Shown one piece after another: positions 20,953 to 31,200 of a stretch of DNA of 64,000 bases. The DNA lies in assembly GCF_027579695.1 (NCBI RefSeq), contig NC_083574.1, positions 58,979,559-59,043,558 on the forward strand. Reading direction: 5' to 3'. Under the pieces are notes generated by a model. The model was not told where the DNA came from, searched no databases, and saw only the letters and a list, made by a program, of their open reading frames with translations. The position numbers and the translations under genes are program-made. The stretch's first letter is position 1; each line of letters opens with the position of its first letter. The DNA is from Neoarius graeffei. Taxonomy: Eukaryota > Chordata > Actinopteri > Siluriformes > Ariidae.

Positions 20953-21554
20953 TTTTTTTGTTTTGAAGTCTTAAAATACCCACAATCCTTTGCAGCATAG
21001 TATGACTTAAGATGGTAGGAGTCTTAACTGCTTTGTGCAACAGTATTTGTTAGACGTCTGTGCTAAGCCCGACTATACCCGCTGTCTAAGTTAGTCATAG
21101 TCTAACTTGGTGAAACTGAACACAGGTCTACTCCACTGTAGAGAGGGAAGCGCTGGCCTTAATTTTAGCTGTTCAGCATTTCAAAGTTTATTTAGGGTCA
21201 TCCTCGAGACCCATTGAGGTATATACGGATCACAATCCCCTAGTCTGACTGTATGCGCAATCAAAACCAACGTGTTGTGTTGGAGCTTGATTTTACAGTA
21301 ATATCCACTTAAAATTTTACATATTGGGGGAAGGGATAATGTTGTAGCAGATGCGCTATCTAGAGCTTAGTGGTTTTTTGTTTTTTTCCCTCTCCATTAA
21401 TATAACATTGGGGTTTTTTTTGGGTTTTGTTCACTTTGCTTTTGTAGTCCTAGGGCCCAGGATCTACAAGTTGCTGTTTTGGTGATGGACTCTGGTAAGG
21501 GGTAGTTGGCCTGATGACTGGAGTTTGAGGTTTACTAGGGCAAACCTCTTTTTA

Positions 21555-21564
21555 GTGAGGGAGG
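21555..21564 (+). other. Gypsy polypurine tract
   Basis: GTGAGGGAGG lies directly against the 3' LTR, the expected place for plus-strand primer formation. Confidence 0.75.
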
Positions 21565-21939
21565 TGTTATGCCCATCTATGCCCCCTTCAGGCCCAGCAC
21601 TGTCAGTGCATGGGCAGGGCTGGGTCCTGGTACCTGATTACCTAATTGGGTACATTTGTAATACCAGCTGGGGCTATGAAGGGGCTGGCGCCTAGGGCTT
21701 CAGGAGGCTCTGTCAACTGGCACTACTTGCTTGCGCTCTCTCTCTCTGTGTGTCCTCAGCTTTTATTCTTCTCCCCTTGTGCCTTACTTTTTTTTTTTTT
21801 TTAATTTTGAACACAATCTTACATACTGACCTTTATTTGCATCCACTCCTGCACTTTACCCCTAGACAGTTTTTGTTTAAATAAATTTCTTAACTTTTGT
21901 CTCCCTCACTATGTGATGGTAAAGGAGTCTGCCGTTACA
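21565..21939 (+). repeat. Gypsy 3' LTR
   Basis: A 375-bp direct repeat of 13427-13788, with an added phrase near 21712 (GTCAACTGGCACTAC) and a longer poly-T near 21789. Ends TGTTATGCCC...CCGTTACA. Confidence 0.93.
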
Positions 21940-21943
21940 CAGG

Positions 21944-22395
21944 CTTCTGAACTGAGCGCTGATAACTTGGGTCGTCCTCCTCTTTAGTCCGAATGACATG
22001 GCGTCCCTGATTTCCATAAAGAACTTCACATTTTGATTCGTCTGACCACAGAACAGTTTTCCACTTTGCCACAGTCAATTTTAAATGAGCCTTGGCCCAG
22101 AGAAGACATCTGCGCTTCTGGATCATGTTTAGATACGGCTTCTTTGAACTATAGTTTTAGCTGGCAACGGCGAATGGCACGGTGAATTGTGTTCACAGAA
22201 TGTTCTCTGGAAATATTCCTGAGCCCAGTTTGTGATTTCCAATACAGAAGCATGCCTGTATGTGATGCAGTGCCGTCTAAGGGCCCGAAGATCACGGGCA
22301 CCCAGTATGGTTTTCCGGCCTTGACCCTTATGCACAGAGACTCTTCCAGATTCTCTGAATCTTTTGATATTATGCACTGTAGATGATATGTTCAA
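21944..22395 (-). pseudogene. Tc1-like transposase, N-terminal half
   Basis: Minus-strand frames give TVHNIKRFRESGRVS and RALRRHCITYRH (paired-type DNA-binding region). After a frameshift near 22130 they give WAKAHLKLTVAKWKTVLWSD with the first catalytic Asp. The sequence ends at VQKP, where Gypsy inserted, and continues at 13426. Further upstream (to about 22500) the frame has stops. Confidence 0.88.
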
Positions 22396-22704
22396 ACTCT
22401 TTGCAATTTTACTGTTGAACTCCTTTCTGATATTGCTCCACTATTTGTCGGCACAGAATTGGGGGGATTGGTGATCCTCTTCCCATCTTTACTTCTGAAA
22501 GCCGCTGCCACTCCAAGATGCTCTTTTTATACCCAGTCATGTTAATGACCTATTGCCAATTGACCTAATGAGTTGCAATTTGGTCCTCCAGCTGTTCCTT
22601 TTTTGTACCTTTAACTTTTCCAGCCTCTTATTGCCCCTGTCCCAACTCTTTTGAGATGTGTTGCTGTCATGAATTTTCAAATGAGCCAATATTTGGCATG
22701 AAAA

Positions 22705-23100
22705 GCCCAACAGCGTCTGTACTTGCTCCGCAAACTGAGGAGAGCAAGAGCCCCAGCCCCCATCATGCACACATTCTACAGAGGCACCATCGAACATCCT
22801 GACCAGCTGCATCACCATGTGGTACGGTGCCTGCACAGTGTCCTGCTGCAAGACTCTGCAGCGCATCATGAGAGCAGCTGAGAGGATCATTGGTGTCTCT
22901 CTCCCTTCCCTTATGGATATCTATAACTCCCGCCTCACCCGCAAAGCCATCAGGATTGCAGGTGACCCCACCCACCCATCTCACAGCCTCTTCAGCTTGC
23001 TGCCGTCAGGGAAGAGACTGCAGAGTCTCCGGGCCAAAACCAGCAGGCTCAAGAACAGTTTTTCACTAGGTGGTTAGGAGGCTCAACTCCCTCCCTGTTC
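22705..23100 (+). pseudogene. LINE ORF2 C-terminal fragment (L2/Rex-like)
   Basis: The plus strand gives QQRLYLLRKLRRARAP, FYRGTIES, MWYGAC, LQRIMRAAERIIGVSLPSL and HSLFSLLPSGKR. This is the post-RT C-terminal region shared by fish L2/Rex-like LINEs. Frameshifts lie near 22805 and 23073. It abuts the truncated Tc1 element and ends in C- and A-rich sequence. Confidence 0.85.
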
Positions 23101-23160
23101 TGCTCCCTGCCACAGATTCTGCTTGCACACACCCCTTCAGCATCTGACATCCTCAGTCTT

Positions 23161-23192
23161 CCCCCCCCCCCCCCCCCCAAAAAAAAAAAAAA
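23161..23192. repeat. Poly-C/poly-A tract
   Basis: C(18) then A(14), near the 3' side of the LINE fragment. Confidence 0.9.
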
Positions 23193-24407
23193 CATGCACA
23201 TGCATACATCTCATCGTTCATTAACACACTGAACTCAGGGACTGCACGTCTCACTTTTACCTCGCTCATTTGCACTATTCTGCACTACCTCACCTTAATA
23301 GCTGCTAGTTTGTTTGTTCTGCTTATTTCATGTTTACCTGCTATACCTCAAGTGCCCTTGACTGTTTGGTTAACTGTACCCATTTGTATGTATGAGTGTT
23401 TAGTCTAGTTCATATCTAGTTAGGGATGCTGTGCTGCAACCTATTGACTCCCCTAGTACTAGGGGAGTCGATAGGTTGCAGTGCAAAGCACGCAACCTCT
23501 TGTTGTTCTGCGTGTTTCTTCTTTTATTATTCCTATGCAACTTTTGATTTCGAATAACTCTAACTGTACGTCTCGCACAAACAATATATCAAAACATGCG
23601 GCTCAATCGGACTCGATATGCTATTTGTTCGTTATTCTATGATTTTTGTCGCGACTATGTCGCGACAAAATTGTCAATTTTCCCCTTTCATTTCTATGGA
23701 ATTAATTGAAAAACAACACACTTTCAAACATCCACTGCTCTGGCATGCTTTCACCTAGAGATGATTCAAATTCTAAAATGTAAAGAAACTTCTGTCGATC
23801 TGGCATTCAACTTTTTTGCTATGTTCTATACTTTTGGATCCGTCCCGCCTCAAACGCCATGAGCAAATCTGGAGAAATTCCGTCTTTATAATGGGTGTCT
23901 ATTGCATTACACCAATGGAGCTCGTTTAGTGTAGAGGGCTTGAAAAAATAGCTCAAACTTGCTTAAACTGTGTTTTCAGCCACAAATTTCACTCTACAGA
24001 CATGATTTTCTCAACTAGTAGTCACACTTGTCCTGGTTCACACAATGTGTCTACCTAACCGATAGGATTTACAGTTTTTGAATGAGAAGCCTCAAAGTGA
24101 CGAGAGGGCAGCCTCGCTGCTTCATTGACTCCCATTATAAACCTGACAAAAAAAGTCACTTGTTTTTAACTCGCTCTAGTGTCCTCATTTTTCACACTAT
24201 TGACAAATTACATCTGTGTTCAGGAGACCCTTGTAGCACTCACTGAATTTTGTGAATAGCTGCTTTCGTTTTCAAGTAAATCATCATTGAGGCCTGCTCC
24301 TGAGCAAAAAACTGACAAGATCTTGTGTGACTCAGTGCTCCTGCTCAGGACCGTCACCATGCCAACTGGGAGCAGAGAGGGGAGGGGCTGCTCGCTCTCT
24401 CAAACAA
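23193..24407. other. No gene; palindrome at about 23440-23475
   Basis: GACTCCCCTAGTACTAGGGG is the centre of a short perfect palindrome that also flanks with CTAT/ATAG. Downstream sequence contains GTCGCGAC repeats and resembles the interior of an unclassified fish repeat. No supported ORF. Confidence 0.55.
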
Positions 24408-24571
24408 CGCTAAGGTGATGGTATGCTGAAATTTTGGCGAAGCTAGTCGCTGAAATTTCATCACACAAGGTTATGATGCTACAATGCTAAAATAATTTTA
24501 AGGTGATGGTATGAGATTTTGGTGACAGCAGTCGCCAAAATTTTATAGTCACAAACTTCATCGTACCATTA
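24408..24571. repeat. Minisatellite, left part
   Basis: About two units of an 80-85 bp repeat containing AAGGTGATGGTATGA, a hairpin of the form TTTTGGCGAC...GTCGCCAAAA, and GATGCTACAATGCTAAAATA. The array resumes at 33737 after the 9.2-kb insertion. Confidence 0.85.
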
Positions 24572-24901
24572 AGGTAAGCGTACCCATTAAGCCCACCAAA
24601 ATCTAAATTTCTTGATTTTCATCCATATTCACACAATGTTTTAGTGAAATGATTTGTTAAATAGTAAGATTTACCTCTCATCTCAATGCTTATTGATGAG
24701 TTGATGTGAATTTCTAAATGCACGATTAAGATATTTTAGTAAAAAAGTCAAGTCTGGCTGGGCTTAAAGGGTACCATAGGTACCCTTTAAGCCCACTTGT
24801 GTTCCTAATAAGCCCACTTCAACATTTCATAGAATGTTTAATGAAATATAAATATATCAATACATGAAATAACAATGAAAGTGTGCTGTAAACATTCTTT
24901 T

Positions 24902-25190
24902 TCATAAAAATGACCATCTGATCAACTGACAAACATGACAAAACACAGAACAATGAATCATTTCATCTAATTGTTTCATTTCAGGCAAGCGGATCAGCGA
25001 GCGGATTTGATCATAAGTTTGTTTGTGTACATTTTCCACCTCAGTGTAGTTGCTGAGGTAGAATGGGCCAGCTCCCACTAGGTTTGCCTTGCAAAGTATG
25101 AACTTTTTTTTTTTTCCCACATCAACTTTCTCCCTTGAAGGGAGATGGTGCGTGTTTGGGCCCCGGTCAAGAAATTTCATGACGTAAGAT
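24902..25190 (-). pseudogene. Transposase-like C-terminal scrap (WP-x-RED-type domain)
   Basis: Reading leftward across the MULE insertion (from about 31310 to 31246, then 25190 down) the frame is open: STPPEGETSYVMKFLDRGPN, then HHLPSREKVDV and FILCKANL. The pattern K-F-(L/M), GP, P-x-RE-x-(V/L), I-L matches the ORF at 5475-6044 in spacing, so it is probably the same domain class at the end of a transposase. The catalytic region is not present. A poly-Lys stretch (GKKKK) comes from an expanded A tract. Confidence 0.5.
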
Positions 25191-25871
25191 GTCTCACCGG
25201 GACATCCTAAAACGCTTAACGTGAAAAAGCTTAACGTAGCTTAATGTTCCGAAACAATGATCAATCATCACCAAACTTCTCATGCACATCTCTATGATGG
25301 TATAACATAGCATTATGAAGCTAGCCTAGGCTACTAACCACTAAGCTAATCACTTTTACTGGTTAAAGGGTTAAAGCATAGAGACCAACGGTAAAGGCCG
25401 CTGCTTAGTGATTGGTCAGTTCTTTGGCCAACCACAGACATTAGAGACATGTTGATGGTCCAATGACATTAAATGTCATTTGAAATTGGCGAGAACTTAA
25501 GACAGCCTGGCAGCACAGACTTGCCTCATTTGTCCCTTTCACAAACTGCAGGAGCTTGTCTTAATCGTGCGTGAAGTGACCGTGTACTTCTATCGAACAT
25601 TTTTTTTTTTTATTCATTAACAGTCTTTTTAAAGGCTATTTTGAGTAGTAGGCAGTGTAGACATACATTGTCTATTGCATCCTTTTACATTACATTTGCA
25701 TATTGGACAATAAAAACACTTTACATATCTTTATATTCAATTCATATTTCTTTTATTTCACATCACATCATAAAATACAAAACTGAGTCTACAATTACAG
25801 TAGATTTTTTTATTTTTTATTTTGATTCATCATTTACCTTGTCACAGTGGTAAGGTGTAAAATGTCTTTCA

Positions 25872-26374
25872 TGCAGAAAGACGGAGTTTACCCTGGCAGA
25901 GGCAGAGACCATTCTGAGCGATGCTGAAAAGTTTAGACAGCGTTTTACATGAACCACTGTTGGAGCCAAAGGGGGGTGATGTGTACCTTTTACAAAAGTT
26001 TAAAAGAAGGACGCCCTAGCATGGATTTTCGGTTTGACCAAATGATTTGGAAGCAAAAGGGGTCAAATTTTCACAATATTAAAAAAAATACAGGGGGAAA
26101 AGTACTGAAGCGCTACTATCACATCAGAACACTTAAGCACAACAACGGGTCAGCAATGTTTAAAAAGCATGTGTACACTTTGATGGATCCCGATAATTTG
26201 GCAGCAAATTTGTATTTAGTGCACTACCTGGGGGATGAAATGGTGTATGTGCCAATGAAGCATGGGAATGTAAAAACGGAGAGGGTTTTTGTTCCATCTA
26301 AAAAGCAGGTATTCACCAATATCCTTCAGAGATCATGGGCAATTCCCATCGAAAACCTATCAATCAACCTTAAC
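25872..26374 (+). pseudogene. CG-1-like DNA-binding segment of the MULE protein
   Basis: Frames joined across two small shifts give AEAETILSDAEKFRQRF, GGDVYLL, then RPSMDFRFDQMIWKQKG, GGKVLKRYYHIRT and FKKHVYTLMDPDNLAANLYL followed by VHYL. This order (helix with EIL, a P-x-G/D-x-(F/Y) strand, a W-(x)-K-x-K loop, R-Y-Y, F-x-x-x-x-Y-x-L, and L-V-H-Y-L) is the CG-1 domain pattern known from CAMTA transcription factors. In CAMTAs CG-1 binds CGCG-type DNA; here it would plausibly recognise transposon ends. The main ORF is 25949-26374. A stop near 25948 separates the first helix. Confidence 0.72.
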
Positions 26375-27680
26375 TGAAGCTTCCAATGAAAATGTGCAAC
26401 ACATGCCTGTAAATTGTCCACGAAACCTTAAACAGGTGCGAAACACTGTATGCCGACCAAAATAGTCAGCACATCTGTCGTGATGAACTTTGTGGTCTCC
26501 ATGAATTGGCATACCAACTTCCAGGCTTTGTGTGGCACATTTCCAGTTTTCCAGACCTGCTGGTTTTTGGTGGTATGCCCGAGATGCTAGATTTGGCACG
26601 GGCCAGCTTGGAGGAGGCAGTTTCTCACAGCTACCCACAACTGATAAGTTATGACACTACTTTTCAGATGGGTGACTTTTACGTTTCAGTTGTGGCAATG
26701 AGAAGCACTGCCTTAACCAATGACCCAGTGTTTCCCATTGGATTTATGCTGCATGAACAGAAATTCATGCAGCATCATGAAATGTTTCTACAGGACATCC
26801 TAGGAAAACTTGGGATGGGCTCAAAGAAGCTAAGCAAAGTGCCTCTGGTAGTAGACAGGGAAAAGGGCATTGTTGGAGCTTTGAAAAAGACATTCCCCAA
26901 TGTCAGTTTGGTCTACTGCAGGAATCATGTGTTGCGGGACATCGAATATTGGGTTAAAAAGCATGGGGGAACAAGGGACGATGTAAAGATACTCAAAGAC
27001 CAAATAGACATGCTGATAGATTCGGCCAGCAAAGAGAAATTTGATCAAATTTTTTTAGGCTTGGGTGGTCAGGGTTTTTTTTTTTTTAAATTACTTTGAT
27101 CAGCATTTAAATTTGGACTTGAGTGAGAATGTGGCTTCATTCTACACCCGACAGTTTGCAGCTTTCAAAAACAAGAGTCCCACTAATAACATAAGCAAGG
27201 CAATGAACAAAATGATCAAAACACAAAATGACTGGAGGGAACTTCCTGGTGACTGTATGGTCCTGTCTTTGTAGTACATGCAGTCTTACTTTTTGAATTT
27301 CAAAGAGCCAGATTGGGGTTGGGCAATTACACAGTGAAGCATGGGGTGCCTCTTGCTCCAAAAGATGTGAAGATGCCCTTGTTTATACCTTTGGAGAGCA
27401 TAATAGAAAGGGTTAGGTCTGAAACCAAACAGGAACCATCCAGAATGGACATACCGTCAGCCAGCTGATTAACACAACTCTCTGGCGAAGACAGTGGTAG
27501 AGATGGGCCTTGTGAGCCTGGATTCATCTGCGGGAGTATTTGTTGTCAAAAGTCCATCAAATGAATCGGTTCACAACACCTTAAATGGCACAAAATGTTC
27601 CTGTCCTAGCTCAGGGAAGTGTTTTCATATTCCTGGTGGTGGAAATGGCTACTGGGTTTCATTTAGACAGCAAATGGACA
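26375..27680 (+). pseudogene. MULE (Mutator-like) transposase with SWIM finger
   Basis: After a frameshift near 26460 the frame gives LPGFVWHISSFPDLLVFG, then PQLISYDTTFQMGDFYVSVV (first catalytic Asp), FPIGFMLHE, VPLVVDREKGI (second Asp) and LVYCRNHVLRDIEYWV with the C-x2-H typical of MULE catalytic cores. A frameshift near 27060 leads to VASFYTRQFAAFK and MNKMIKTQNDW. The C-terminal end has a SWIM zinc finger, CSCPSSGKCFH (C-x-C-x5-C-x-H; about 27596-27630). The third acidic catalytic residue is not clearly placed because of the breaks. Confidence 0.88.
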
Positions 27681-27699
27681 TACAGCCTTTCAATGATGC

Positions 27700-28650
27700 G
27701 TAAAAGGGGTAGAGGGAAAGAGACAAAATCTGGAAGAAAAAAACCCAGGACAAAAGATTTTGATTACAGTTAATCCAGCCCCAGACTCTATCATTTCAAA
27801 TCTGTAGTCCAAAATTCCCTCTAGTGTTAAAACGGAGGACAAAACGCATGCTTCCTTACAGCAGGACAATATAGCAGGTCCAGAAGCAACAGCAGCATTA
27901 CAGGAGAGAGCCACTTTTGGACATTGGATGCATACAGACCTCAATGAGCCAAGTTGGTCAACAGTAGCTCCCAGAAGCCAGTGTCTAGCTCCAAAGACCT
28001 GGCTTGAGGGAGAAACTATTGAGCAGGCCATTGCAAGCTACATTAGTGACTGTAAGGTGTCAGACTCTGTTCTTTGCATGCCCACCTTTGTGTACCAAAT
28101 GGCCGCAGTTTCCAGCTTTGGCCCAGTTTTACAGCTGTGTGCAGCACAAAAGGCTTTGAATTTTGACCCCATCTTCATTCCCTTCAACACCGATGTGAAT
28201 GGGCCTGGTTCACACTGGCTCCTTGCTGCAGCAGAGTTCAGAGAAAAAGATGTACATGTCTTCAACTCAATCCACAGCTTCAGAACAACAGAAAATGCCA
28301 GTACAATACTACTAAAGGTTGTGGCATGTATGTATACAGCAGCTGGAGAAGACTTTCAGGTGACTGACTGGACAGTTACTGATGTCATAAATGCCCCACA
28401 ACAAAGCAATGGGTATGACTGCTGTGTTTTTGCCATTGTGTATGCCTGTGCAGCAATTAGCAACTCGCGCTTAGGGCCAGTTGACAGCCATAAGGCAAGA
28501 CTGTGGGTTCACTCACTTGTTGAAAAGTATAAGGAAGTGCAACACGGAAGGTCAGGCCTGTCACAAAAAAAGTTGTTGTTGTGCTACAGAAGAAAAATGC
28601 AAACATATGATGCAGAAACAAGTGCCATGTGTGTTAGTGAGAGGGTATAA
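27700..28650 (+). pseudogene. Ulp1/SENP-like (C48) cysteine protease segment of the MULE protein
   Basis: The largest open stretch starts at 27928 (240 codons). GSHWLLA holds the expected catalytic His (residue 96), VFNSI occupies the position of the usual Asp but has Asn (113), and APQQSNGYDCCVF carries the Gln (158-159) and the catalytic Cys (165), with the usual following Gly replaced by Cys. Ulp1-family enzymes cleave SUMO or related modifiers. Upstream is a basic linker (GRGKETKSGRKKPR). The Asp-to-Asn change may mean low or no activity, though Asn is tolerated in some relatives. It lies in order after the SWIM finger. Confidence 0.8.
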
Positions 28651-28835
28651 CTCCATCAACTCAACTGACAGTGAGACCGTATGCTATTCCTCCACATGTA
28701 AGGGTGACGCTGCATACGATGAATACACTTTGTGTACTTTGTAGACGGTGGTTTCACCTTAACTGTGCAAAGCCAGCGGATTGTTTAGCAATTGCCTCCA
28801 CTGACTACTACACGTCTGTGTTCAAGCTGAACAAG
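28651..28835 (+). pseudogene. PHD-like zinc finger at the end of the MULE protein
   Basis: Across a frameshift near 28735 the sequence gives ETVCYSSTCKG, then CRRWFHLNCAKPADC. The C-x-C pairs, W-F-H-x2-C block and following Cys fit a PHD finger, which often ends proteins of this kind and usually reads histone tails. The final Cys pair is not certain. It belongs to the same decayed gene as the preceding segments. Confidence 0.55.
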
Positions 28836-29070
28836 CTGGTGTGTAAACTGTTCACAACATGTACGTACTTTTTCTTGTGGTTATCCTCACAAAGATCTGA
28901 CAAAGCTGTAAAGACAAAGAGAAAAATGTTTTTATGTAAAGTTACTGAATGAAATAATCCACTTGTTTGCGGTTAGTTAGGCTACACATAATGACAGGAC
29001 AAAAGAAATCTACAGTAGTCAGGTGTCAATCTGTACAGTAGTCTGTAACACCATCTGGTCCCAGTACAAA

Positions 29071-29077
29071 CCCCCCC

Positions 29078-29108
<31 letters not shown>

Positions 29109-29119
29109 ACACACACACT
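29071..29119. repeat. Poly-C followed by (CA)n
   Basis: A run of C of about 23 then about 12 CA units, downstream of the MULE coding remnants. Confidence 0.92.
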
Positions 29120-30719
29120 GTGTCTGTTACTGCTGAGTAGTTTTTAAAAAAAAAAGCAGCAACCTGTTCACGTGGGCACCCAAAGGTCCACCAGTAATGA
29201 ATTTGAGCGGGTATGAATAAACTGGTGATATTAGCGTTTACATTTTAGTTTAGTTCATCCCTTTATCAAAAACAAGAGTCTGTCGCTACAATAAAATGTA
29301 TACTATGAGTCTGTAAAAAATGTCTAGATTAGAATTAAGTTTAACTATCAAACCAATTCATTTAGCTGTAGGCCTACGACTAATTGGCTTTGTGATTAAT
29401 CTAAACCAACATTATGGGTGATTGCGACTTAAACCTTTGTTTATAAAAATGTAAAGAGAAATGTTTACCTCAGTGCCAGTCCTTTATCCAAACGCTTGAC
29501 GACTTCTGACTTCTGAACTTCTCCTCTGACGATGTGAACAGCGATCTGACCATCTGAGGTAAATTGAAAGAATGAGGCACGTTAAAAGACCCTGCATGAC
29601 AGCCAGTGGGAAACTGTTACTAAGCCACAGAAACTTGCAAAAAAATCCAATTGGTTGTCTACATCAAACGTTCATGTTCTTTAAGCGCATATCCAACCTG
29701 TTGATTGCTTTCACAATTTCTGTTGATTGCTTTCACAATCTTTTCCTTTGTGTCGCAGTAAAAGTTATACCGTGACAATGCATTAAACACCTACCGTGGC
29801 GTCACCGGTTCTTGTTAATCTAAGCTGCTTTTGACAGTTCTTGCATCAAATATGCATTTGAATGAAGTCTTTGTTGGTTAATTTTAGCGCTAATACATTT
29901 TTCTGAAATAAATGACACAAACTCACCAGAAACGTTTTCTAGCAAAAAACAAACTTCTAAAGCCTTGCTCAAAATACATGTGGGAAATTCCGTGTCACGT
30001 GTTCTCGAGCTATATGACGTCAGCTGAAATGGGCATGGAATTCCGTATGGTGTCCCATGCAGAACATGCCAAAAAAACCCAACGGTATTCTGGCAGCTTT
30101 ATAAATGCTGATGCCATCTTTTACTCTTTGGTAAGCTCGGACCATGTCATCATGGTGCCAAGATCTTAACTGGGCAGGACGACTCGAGTTCAAGAGCTAT
30201 GGAGATAGAAAAACCTCTAGTAAGGAAACATGTCACACCTTTATACACTGCAATTTTTCATGAAAATATCAAACATTTAACATGCATGTCCCAAAGAGGC
30301 ACCGTAGCAGAATATATCAAGTGCACTTCTGGTTTACTTTCAGTTCTATTTTTAGCAGGTGATCACGAATGACATTTTAGCCAGCGTCCGTGACAACAGG
30401 CCTCACTTGAAGGCTTTAATTTCAATTTATTTGTACCATGTAAAAAGAATTAAGCTAGAATTGGATTCAGAAGGCTTTTACTTATTTAGGTTGGTATATA
30501 TTTACCTTTTATACGTAGCATTTTCGCTATCTTCAGCAAGAAAATAGCTCCTCCACTGACGAAAACAAAAGGGCTTCCCTAATGTCAAAACGCGTCATAA
30601 TCTCGCGGAAATTCCGAAAATAACGCGATAGCTTGAGAACACGTGATGCACGAGAACTGGTGACGTCACGATACAATAAATTAAATGAAGTAGATGTAGG
30701 TTAGGGTGTAATTTCGTAG
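29120..30719. other. MULE 3' non-coding region, no gene seen
   Basis: No protein pattern is recognised. A CACGTGTTCT(C)AAGCTAT-type phrase occurs near 29996 (plus) and again near 30625-30645 (inverse), which may mark a small nested element. Confidence 0.5.
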
Positions 30720-31200
30720 GATTACAGATGTTTTCTGATGTTAAAGTAGGCTACATTAAGCTTTTTCCTTTTCGTAGGTGCAAATGGAAAGGAAAATGCT
30801 TAACGTATACTGCGTCCATAATATTTGAAATTTGGCGATGATTGATGGATGTTTTCTGACATTAAGCTGCGTTAAGCTTTCTCTATAGTGGGCGCCTATG
30901 TAGAGAAAAAAGGTTCATGTTGACTGCGTCCACAAAAATAGGATTTTGGCTTTGATTTTCATAGAGATGGGAGACGGTATGAGTAGAGATGTGCATGAGA
31001 AGTTTGATACTGATTGGTCACCGTTATGACATTAACCTACGTTAAGCTTTTTCCTCCCCATAGACGCCCATGTAAATGAAAGCTTAACGCAGACTACGTC
31101 CATAATATTTGGATTTCTGTTTTGATATTTAGTGTGTGAGTAGAGATGTGCATGAGAAGTTTGGTGGTGATTGATCATTGTTTTGGAACATTAAGCTATG
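30720..31200. repeat. MULE subterminal repeats
   Basis: About three imperfect units of roughly 170-190 bp, each with ACATTAA(G/C)CT-CGTTAAGCTTT, then a GCGTCCA(T/C)AA phrase and a GATTG(A/G)T phrase, lead into the right terminal repeat. Such subterminal arrays are common binding sites for transposases. Confidence 0.75.

Larger units (their letters stand above)
19199..21118. mobile_element. PIF/Harbinger relic with two gene remnants
   Basis: Inserted in Gypsy RNase H between FNRHQQQ and the continuation near 21121. Ends are GTTTCGCTAAAGT and, inverted, GTTTCACCAAGT. TTAGACT- and TTAAG-rich phrases recur near both ends. It contains a HARBI1-like transposase scrap (plus) and a Myb/SANT-like accessory gene (minus), the usual two-gene plan of Harbinger elements. 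The exact ends and target duplication are not resolved. Confidence 0.75.
17240..21370 (+). pseudogene. Gypsy pol remnants (RT end and RNase H), interrupted twice
   Basis: Pieces in order: 17240-17441 has VQPVRAKVEAV and RRFLGMAG, the end of the RT and connection region, then by frameshift VPFHWTDKCQD. At 19003-19199 it continues VSAPVLLAPNFD, VAVDASESG (RNase H Asp) and GYFSKKFN. At 21121-21370 it has YTDHNP and DNVVADALSRA. The hAT (17442-19002) and the Harbinger relic (about 19199-21118) separate the pieces; excising the hAT rejoins the frame at CQDAFD. Integrase is missing: the purine tract follows within about 200 bp. Several stops make it inactive. Confidence 0.88.
13427..21939 (+). mobile_element. 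Ty3/Gypsy-type LTR retrotransposon, internally deleted
   Basis: Two LTRs (13427-13788 and 21565-21939) start TGTTATGCCC and end CCGTTACA. The 4-bp duplication CAGG (13423-13426, 21940-21943) marks insertion into the Tc1 transposase. The internal part keeps a tRNA-Pro-like primer site, a short gag start, the RT end and RNase H pieces and a purine tract. Most of gag, protease, most of RT, and integrase are absent. Three other DNA elements have inserted inside. No envelope-like gene is seen. Confidence 0.93.
12746..22704 (-). mobile_element. Tc1-like DNA transposon 2, split by a Gypsy element
   Basis: The left terminus ACAACCCTGATTCCAAAA follows TA at 12744-12745, and GTTGGGACA repeats in the subterminal region as usual for this family. 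Transposase sequence on the minus strand is divided between 13091-13426 and 21944-22395 by the Gypsy insertion. The far end is missing: similarity stops near 22704 where a LINE fragment begins. A stray copy of the missing terminus type lies at about 60684-60830. Confidence 0.88.

Noticed and set aside
13427..21939. Endogenous retrovirus, suggested by the tRNA-Pro primer site
   Set aside because: No envelope-like sequence, and the RT/RNase H pieces fit fish Ty3/Gypsy elements.
22817..23077. Separate host gene with a 86-codon ORF
   Set aside because: Motifs are those of the C-terminal part of an L2/Rex-like LINE.
29990..30675. Nested element marked by CACGTGTTCT phrases inside the MULE
   Set aside because: The phrases are imperfect and no termini or duplication could be established.
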